NCBI GenBank assembly: GCA_046262435.1
Contig: JBHEMT010000013.1
Span: 1-7,725 of the forward strand
Direction of reading: 5' to 3'
DNA: 7,725 nucleotides
Origin: JBHEMT01 sp046262435
GTDB lineage: Bacteria; Chloroflexota; Dormibacteria; Aeolococcales; Aeolococcaceae
Position 1 is the stretch's first letter. The number at the start of each line of letters is the position of its first letter. This document shows positions 3,956-7,725 of this stretch, piece after piece. A model generated the notes under the pieces. It was not told where the DNA came from and made no database searches. It worked only from the letters and a program-made list of their open reading frames with translations. Position numbers and translations under genes: made by a program.

Positions 3956-5335
3956 CTAGAAGGGCAGCTGCGTCGGGTCGAGGTTCTTCAGCTGACGAAG
4001 CATCTTCACCTTTCCCCGCATTCCCTTGCCGCCCTTGCCGCCCATTCCCATCTGCTTGAACAGCGACTGCATCTGGTCGAAGCCCTTGAGCAGCTGATTG
4101 ACCTCACTGGTGCGGGTGCCGCTGCCGGCGGCGATCCGCTTGCGTCGCGAGCCCTTGATGATCTCCGGCCGGCGTCGCTCCTCGCTGGTCATGGAGAGCA
4201 CGATCGCCTCCATCCGGCTCAGGTCCCCCTCGGTGGGCATCTGTCCACCCGCCTCGGCGGTGAGCTTGCTCATTCCCGGAATCATTCCCAGGATGCCCTC
4301 GAGCGGCCCCATCTTGCGGAGGCCCCGCATCTGGCTGAGCCAGTCGTCCAGGGTCAGGCGGCCGCCGATCATCCGCTCCTGCATCGCCTCGGCATCGCGC
4401 TGGTCGATGTGCTCCTGGGCGCGCTCCACGAGCGAGAGCAGGTCGCCCATGCCCAGGATCCGCGAGGCCATGCGGTCGGGGTGAAAGGCCTCGAGGTCGG
4501 CGGGCTTCTCCCCGGTGCCGCAGTACATGATCGGCTTGCCGATCGCCTCGCGCATCGACAGCGCCGCCCCGCCTCGCGCGTCACCGTCGAGTTTGGTGAG
4601 GACAACGCCGTCGATCCCGATCTGATCCTCAAAGGTCTTGCCGACGTTGACCGACTCCTGGCCGTTCATCGAGTCGACGACCAGCAGGGTGTCGTGGACG
4701 GTGACCCGCCGGCGGATCTCTTTGAGCTCGTCGAGCATGCGCTGGTCAATCTGCAGCCGCCCCGCGGTGTCGAGGATGACGACGTCACAGTTGAGCCGGC
4801 GCGCCTCTTCCACCCCTCGCTTGCACAGCGCCGGGGGCTCCGCCTTGCCGTCAGGCATGGCCACGGGGATCTGGTTGTCCTTGCCGAGCCGCTCCAGCTG
4901 CAGCGCGGCGGCGGGGCGATAGGTGTCGGCGGCGACCAGCAGTGGCCGGTGTCCCTCGCGCCGGATCGCCAGCGCCAGCTTGGCCGCGGTGGTGGTTTTG
5001 CCCGACCCCTGGAGACCGACCAACATCACCACGGTGGGCGGCTGCGCCTGGTACTGAAGCCGCTTGACGTCGCCGCCAAGCAGGCTGACCAGCTCGTCGT
5101 TGACGATCTTGACGATCTGCTGGCCCGGGCTGAGCGACTCCAGCACCTCCGCGCCCACCGCCCGCTCGCGAATGCGCTCCACGAATGCGCGAGCGACCTT
5201 GAAGTTGACGTCGGCCTCGAGCAGCGCCAGGCGGACCTCGCGCAGGCCGGCCTCGACATCCTCGCGGTTAAGCTGCCCGGTTCCCGTGAACCGCTTGAAG
5301 ACGTCGCCGAGCCGGTCGGAAAGGGAGTCGAACAT
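3956..5335 (-). CDS. ffh: Signal recognition particle protein Ffh (SRP54)
   Basis: Ffh binds 4.5S RNA and the signal sequences of nascent membrane and secreted proteins, and docks on FtsY through paired GTPase domains. The 459-residue length is normal. The N domain (1-95) includes the ALLEADVNFKVAR helix. The G domain has the P-loop GLQGSGKTTTAAK (107-119), DTYRPAA (137-143), DTAGR (189-193), TKLDG (247-251) and GDARGGAALS (251-260). The methionine-rich M domain begins at about 318; it contains MIPGM (351-355), the RNA-binding helix-turn-helix SRRKRIAAGSGTRTSEVNQLL (about 396-416) and a Met/Gly/Lys-rich tail MGMGGKGGKGM (429-439). No catalytic residue is missing. The ATG at 5335 shares its A with the ylxM stop and has no clear Shine-Dalgarno of its own. 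Together with ftsY it supplies the protein half of the SRP system. Confidence 0.99.
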   Translation of the reverse strand: MFDSLSDRLGDVFKRFTGTGQLNREDVEAGLREVRLALLEADVNFKVARAFVERIRERAVGAEVLESLSPGQQIVKIVNDELVSLLGGDVKRLQYQAQPPTVVMLVGLQGSGKTTTAAKLALAIRREGHRPLLVAADTYRPAAALQLERLGKDNQIPVAMPDGKAEPPALCKRGVEEARRLNCDVVILDTAGRLQIDQRMLDELKEIRRRVTVHDTLLVVDSMNGQESVNVGKTFEDQIGIDGVVLTKLDGDARGGAALSMREAIGKPIMYCGTGEKPADLEAFHPDRMASRILGMGDLLSLVERAQEHIDQRDAEAMQERMIGGRLTLDDWLSQMRGLRKMGPLEGILGMIPGMSKLTAEAGGQMPTEGDLSRMEAIVLSMTSEERRRPEIIKGSRRKRIAAGSGTRTSEVNQLLKGFDQMQSLFKQMGMGGKGGKGMRGKVKMLRQLKNLDPTQLPF

Positions 5336-5667
5336 CAGGCGCGCATCCGCAGCCGGTCCTCGAGCTCGGCGATGCGCCGGGTCATGGCCTGCTCATGGCG
5401 GTCACGCTCCGCCAGCGCCCGGGCGTGACCGAGGCGCTGCTCGTACCGCTCCAGCTGCTCCAGGGCCCGGCGCACCAGGTCGTGCGCCGCGCTTCGCGTG
5501 GTGCCCAGGGTCCCAGCCAGCTCGGCATACGACCAGTCCTCGTCGAGATGCAGCCGGCAGGCCTCGCGCTGATGCTCGGTGAGCATCGCGCCGTAGACGT
5601 CGAGCAGCCGCTGGCGGTGGGCACGGGCGAACGGCGCTGCGGGCGCGACGACAGGTGTCAAGGACAA
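5335..5667 (-). CDS. ylxM: YlxM/p13-like helix-turn-helix protein next to ffh
   Basis: The 110-residue product matches the UPF0122 (YlxM/p13) family, small sigma-70-region-4-like proteins encoded directly upstream of ffh and proposed to modulate the SRP pathway; a homologue was reported to stimulate SRP GTPase activity. The core runs from LLDVYGAMLTEHQREACRLHL (about 21-41) through the predicted helix-turn-helix YAELAGTLGTTRSAAHDLVRRA (about 47-68). An Arg/Glu/Leu coiled-coil tail (70-108) follows, longer than in the Bacillus form. The first 15 residues are low in conservation. The start is TTG at 5667 or TTG at 5661; an AGG lies a few bases upstream of the first. Its TGA overlaps the ffh ATG by one base (TGATG), indicating translational coupling. 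A generic sigma-like HTH regulator is the alternative, but position and core sequence favour YlxM. Confidence 0.85.
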   Translation of the reverse strand: MSLTPVVAPAAPFARAHRQRLLDVYGAMLTEHQREACRLHLDEDWSYAELAGTLGTTRSAAHDLVRRALEQLERYEQRLGHARALAERDRHEQAMTRRIAELEDRLRMRA

Positions 5668-5691
5668 AGCCTGGACATCTTAGCCGGTCCC

Positions 5692-6669
5692 TCAGGCGGG
5701 GGGCTGCGGCACCTCGAGGACCCCACGGAACAGCGCGTCGAGATAGGCCTCCGCGTCGAAGACGTTGAGGTCGTCGATGCCCTCCCCCATTCCCACCAGC
5801 TTGACCGGCACGCCCAATTCGGCCTCAATCGCCAGCAGGGTGCCCCCTCGGGAGGTGCCGTCCAGCTTGGTCAGGACCACCCCGGTCAGCTCCATCGCCT
5901 CGTGGAAGGCACGCGCCTGGACGATCGCGTTCATCCCGGTCGGCGCCTCGAGCACGAGCAAAGTCTCCTGGGGCCCCTCGGGGACGACCCGCTGGACCAC
6001 CCGCCGGATCTTGCGCAGCTCCTCCATCAGCGGGCTCTTGGTGTGCAGCCGGCCGGCGGTGTCGACCAGGACCACGTCGATCCGCCGGGCCAGCGCGGCC
6101 TGGACCGCATCGAAGACCACCGCGCCCGGATCGGAGCCGTGCTGGTGGGCAACGATGTCGGTGCCTGCCCGGCTGGCCCAGACTCGCAGCTGGTCGATCG
6201 CGGCGGCGCGGTACGTGTCCGCCGCGGCCAGAATCGTGCTTCGGCCATCCTCCTGGAGCCGATGAGCGAGCTTGCCCAGGGTGGTGGTCTTGCCGCTGCC
6301 GTTGACCCCCACCACGAGCAGCACGCTCGGCCGGTGGTCCAGGCGCAGGGTTCGGTCGCGGCTGTTGAGCAGATCGAGCATCTCCGCCTTGAGCGCACCG
6401 AGCGCCTCCTCGGCGCTCTCCAGGTGCTCCCGCTTGACCCGGTCCCGCAGAGCGACGATCAGTGCCTCGGCGGTGCCCATCCCGGCATCGGCTCCGACCA
6501 GAATCTCCAGCAGGTCGTCGTAGAAGGCGTCGTCGAGGTCGCGGCGCAGCAGGACGACGTCGCGCACCTGCTCGCTGAAGCTGAGTGAGGCGCGGTCCAT
6601 GCGCCGCGACATCCGCCGCCACCAGGCCTCGCGACGGTACTTCTCGGTGCCCACGCTCACGACCGGCAA
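5692..6669 (-). CDS. ftsY: Signal recognition particle receptor FtsY
   Basis: FtsY is the membrane-bound GTPase that receives the SRP-ribosome complex and hands it to the translocon. The 325-residue product is a short form with only the N and G domains; the long acidic A domain of E. coli FtsY is missing. Residues 11-24 (YRREAWWRRMSRRM) form a basic, tryptophan-containing helix that could bind the membrane. The four-helix N domain covers about 25-105. GTPase motifs are the P-loop GVNGSGKTTT (121-130), DTYRAAA (151-157), DTAGR (203-207), TKLDG (267-271) and GEGIDDLNVFD (295-305). The segment normally reading DATTGQN is EAPTGMN here (241-247). The start is uncertain: TTG at 6669 gives the longest product, with in-frame GTG codons at 6660 and 6654; none has a strong Shine-Dalgarno. 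It lies between smc and the ylxM-like gene. Confidence 0.97.
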   Translation of the reverse strand: MPVVSVGTEKYRREAWWRRMSRRMDRASLSFSEQVRDVVLLRRDLDDAFYDDLLEILVGADAGMGTAEALIVALRDRVKREHLESAEEALGALKAEMLDLLNSRDRTLRLDHRPSVLLVVGVNGSGKTTTLGKLAHRLQEDGRSTILAAADTYRAAAIDQLRVWASRAGTDIVAHQHGSDPGAVVFDAVQAALARRIDVVLVDTAGRLHTKSPLMEELRKIRRVVQRVVPEGPQETLLVLEAPTGMNAIVQARAFHEAMELTGVVLTKLDGTSRGGTLLAIEAELGVPVKLVGMGEGIDDLNVFDAEAYLDALFRGVLEVPQPPA

Positions 6670-6786
6670 CCGCTCGAACCCCGGCCGGCCGGCCGCTCGG
6701 AACGCCGGATCGCCCGGCTTCTACTCCGCGACACCGACCTCACGGGGAGATCCTACCGGCCGGTGGTTACCTCGCCCCGGCGGGGA
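6670..6786 (-). other. smc-ftsY spacer with GC-rich palindromes
   Basis: This 117-base spacer is the second longest in the window and holds no credible ORF. It contains several short self-complementary stretches: CCCCGGCGGGG at 6775-6785, the 10-base palindrome ACCGGCCGGT at 6755-6764, a 5-bp hairpin GCCGG/CCGGC with a five-base loop at 6704-6718, and the run of GGCC units at about 6682-6694. None is followed by a T-run on the minus strand, so an intrinsic terminator is not supported. I also see no convincing -35/-10 pair for ftsY. It may hold a transcription boundary between smc and the SRP genes, but the sequence does not show it clearly. Confidence 0.3.
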
Positions 6787-7725
6787 TCAGACGGCGGCGG
6801 CAACCGGCTGGCTCAGCGGCTCGATCCGGGCGGTCTGGGGGTCGAAACGCACGCTGAGCAGGCTGCTCACCCCGTCGGCGCCGATGGTGACCCCGTAGAT
6901 CGAGTCAGCGGCGGCCATGGTCGCGTGGTTGTGGGTGACCACCACGAACTGCTGGCGCTCGGCCAGCCGGCGGAGCAGGCGGGTGAACCGCTGCACGTTG
7001 GCGTCGTCCAGCGGGGCGTCGACCTCGTCAAAGAGGTAGAAGGGGCTGGGGTTGACGTGCTGCAGGGCGAGGATCACCGCCAGCGCGGTGAGCGCCCGCT
7101 CTCCGCCGGAGAACAGGGTGAGTGGCTGGAGCCGCTTCCCCGGCGGCTGGGCGAGAATCTCGACTCCGGGCAGAGCCTTCCGGACCGGATGGGCCGCCTC
7201 CTCGTCGGCGGCCGCGGCGGGCTCGTCGTGGAGGCGCAGCGTTGCCCGGCCACCGGGAAACAGCTCCTCGAACAGGCCGTGGAAATGGAAGGACACGGCA
7301 CCGAACACGGCCTCGAAGCGCCGTTCAATCTCCACACCGAGCTCGGCGGCCAGGGCCCGGATGTCATCGGCCGCCCCGCCGAGGTCGTCCCGGTCGTCGC
7401 GGAGCCGCTCCACCCTGCCCTCCAGCTGGGCGTGGTGCTCGGGCGCCAGGCCGTTGACCGGTCCCAGGGCCCCGACCCGCCGTTCCAGGCGCACGATCTC
7501 GCGCTCCGCGCGCAACGCGGCGGTCGCGTCCGGTTCCGGTCCCTCGTCGTCGTCACTGCCCCGCACGGCCTCGGCGAGCTCCGCCACCCGAGCCTCGCAG
7601 CTGACCAGGTCAGCGTCGGCTGCGGAGTGCTCGTCCTGAGCACGGGCGACGGCCACCGCCACCTCGGCGCGCTCCACCTCGAGAGCGTGGACCAGCCGCT
7701 CGGCCTGCGCGACCGGCTCGGCACA
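6787..7725 (-). CDS. smc: Chromosome segregation ATPase SMC, C-terminal part (5' end outside window)
   Basis: This is the last 312 residues of SMC, the ATPase that with ScpA and ScpB organises and segregates the chromosome. The frame is open to the right edge of the window, so the GTG at 7677 is only an internal valine codon. Visible parts in order are Ala/Glu/Arg-rich coiled coil (about residues 1-75 of the fragment, interrupted by an acidic DDDEGPEPD stretch), the LGPVN motif (about 87-91) where the coil returns to the head, and the C-terminal ABC head. The head has the GVEILAQPPGKRLQ block, the signature motif FSGGERALTALA (about 205-216; usually LSGGE), the Walker B and D-loop FDEVDAPLDDANV (about 232-244) and the H-loop THNH (about 264-267). 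The ATP-binding lobe of the C-terminal half is therefore complete. The stop is TGA at 6787-6789. It lies 117 bases upstream of ftsY, the usual smc-ftsY order. Confidence 0.96.
   Translation of the reverse strand, partial: CAEPVAQAERLVHALEVERAEVAVAVARAQDEHSAADADLVSCEARVAELAEAVRGSDDDEGPEPDATAALRAEREIVRLERRVGALGPVNGLAPEHHAQLEGRVERLRDDRDDLGGAADDIRALAAELGVEIERRFEAVFGAVSFHFHGLFEELFPGGRATLRLHDEPAAAADEEAAHPVRKALPGVEILAQPPGKRLQPLTLFSGGERALTALAVILALQHVNPSPFYLFDEVDAPLDDANVQRFTRLLRRLAERQQFVVVTHNHATMAAADSIYGVTIGADGVSSLLSVRFDPQTARIEPLSQPVAAAV

Noticed and set aside
3908..5428. 506-codon open frame on the plus strand
   Set aside because: It is antisense to ffh, whose motifs are complete. Its product is His/Leu/Asp-rich low-complexity sequence, typical of the reverse frame of a GC-rich gene.
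6787..7677. A complete gene beginning at GTG 7677
   Set aside because: The frame is open to the window edge and the sequence is the C-terminal part of SMC, so this GTG is an internal valine codon.

Overview
All genes in this GC-rich window lie on the minus strand, so they read from the right edge to the left. The core is the classic bacterial chromosome-segregation, protein-targeting and translation cluster. In transcription order it holds the 3' end of smc, then ftsY, a ylxM-like gene, ffh, rpsP, khpA, rimM, trmD, rplS and yraN. After two lineage-specific genes (a SnoaL-like protein and a small acidic protein), the 5' end of a yifB/comM-type gene runs off the left edge. The gene content and the sequences (a SMC C-terminal head with a THNH H-loop, a YlxM gene in a GC-rich genome, Pro/Ala-rich tails on ribosomal proteins) suggest a GC-rich bacterium. 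I guess Chloroflexota/Dormibacterota-like or a deep actinobacterial relative; this is inference and cannot be settled from the window.

Right part (7725 to about 5335): the ATPase head of SMC ends at 6787. A 117-base spacer with GC-rich palindromes follows, then ftsY and, 24 bases later, the ylxM-like regulator, whose stop codon overlaps the ffh start. FtsY (membrane SRP receptor), YlxM and Ffh (SRP GTPase) form a complete protein part of the co-translational targeting system. The 4.5S RNA gene is not here.

Middle part (5335 to 1514): ffh is followed by a 57-base leader with a GNRA-capped hairpin, a 7-base tandem repeat and a strong Shine-Dalgarno. Then comes a tightly packed operon rpsP-khpA-rimM-trmD-rplS, with gaps of 2 and 3 bases followed by overlaps of 1 and 4 bases. 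It encodes ribosomal proteins bS16 and bL19, the KH-domain RNA chaperone KhpA, the 16S maturation factor RimM and the tRNA m1G37 methyltransferase TrmD. TrmD carries substitutions at two positions that are normally conserved in its active site, the most specific oddity in the window.

Left part (1514 to 1): yraN (a PD-(D/E)XK-fold family) follows rplS directly; the lepB and rnhB genes often found between them are absent. Next come the SnoaL-like protein, a 68-residue acidic protein of unknown function with its own good ribosome binding site, and the first 51 codons of yifB/comM. A perfect 8-bp inverted repeat with a six-base A/T loop lies just in front of the yifB start. Both yifB and the SnoaL-like gene have a TATNNT hexamer ending exactly six bases before the start codon and no Shine-Dalgarno, which suggests leaderless transcripts.

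I see no mobile elements, CRISPR arrays, tRNA or rRNA genes, and no plus-strand gene. Most of the window is ordinary housekeeping sequence. The points worth a second look are the TrmD variants, the yifB-side repeat and possible leaderless starts, the rpsP leader and the acidic small protein.
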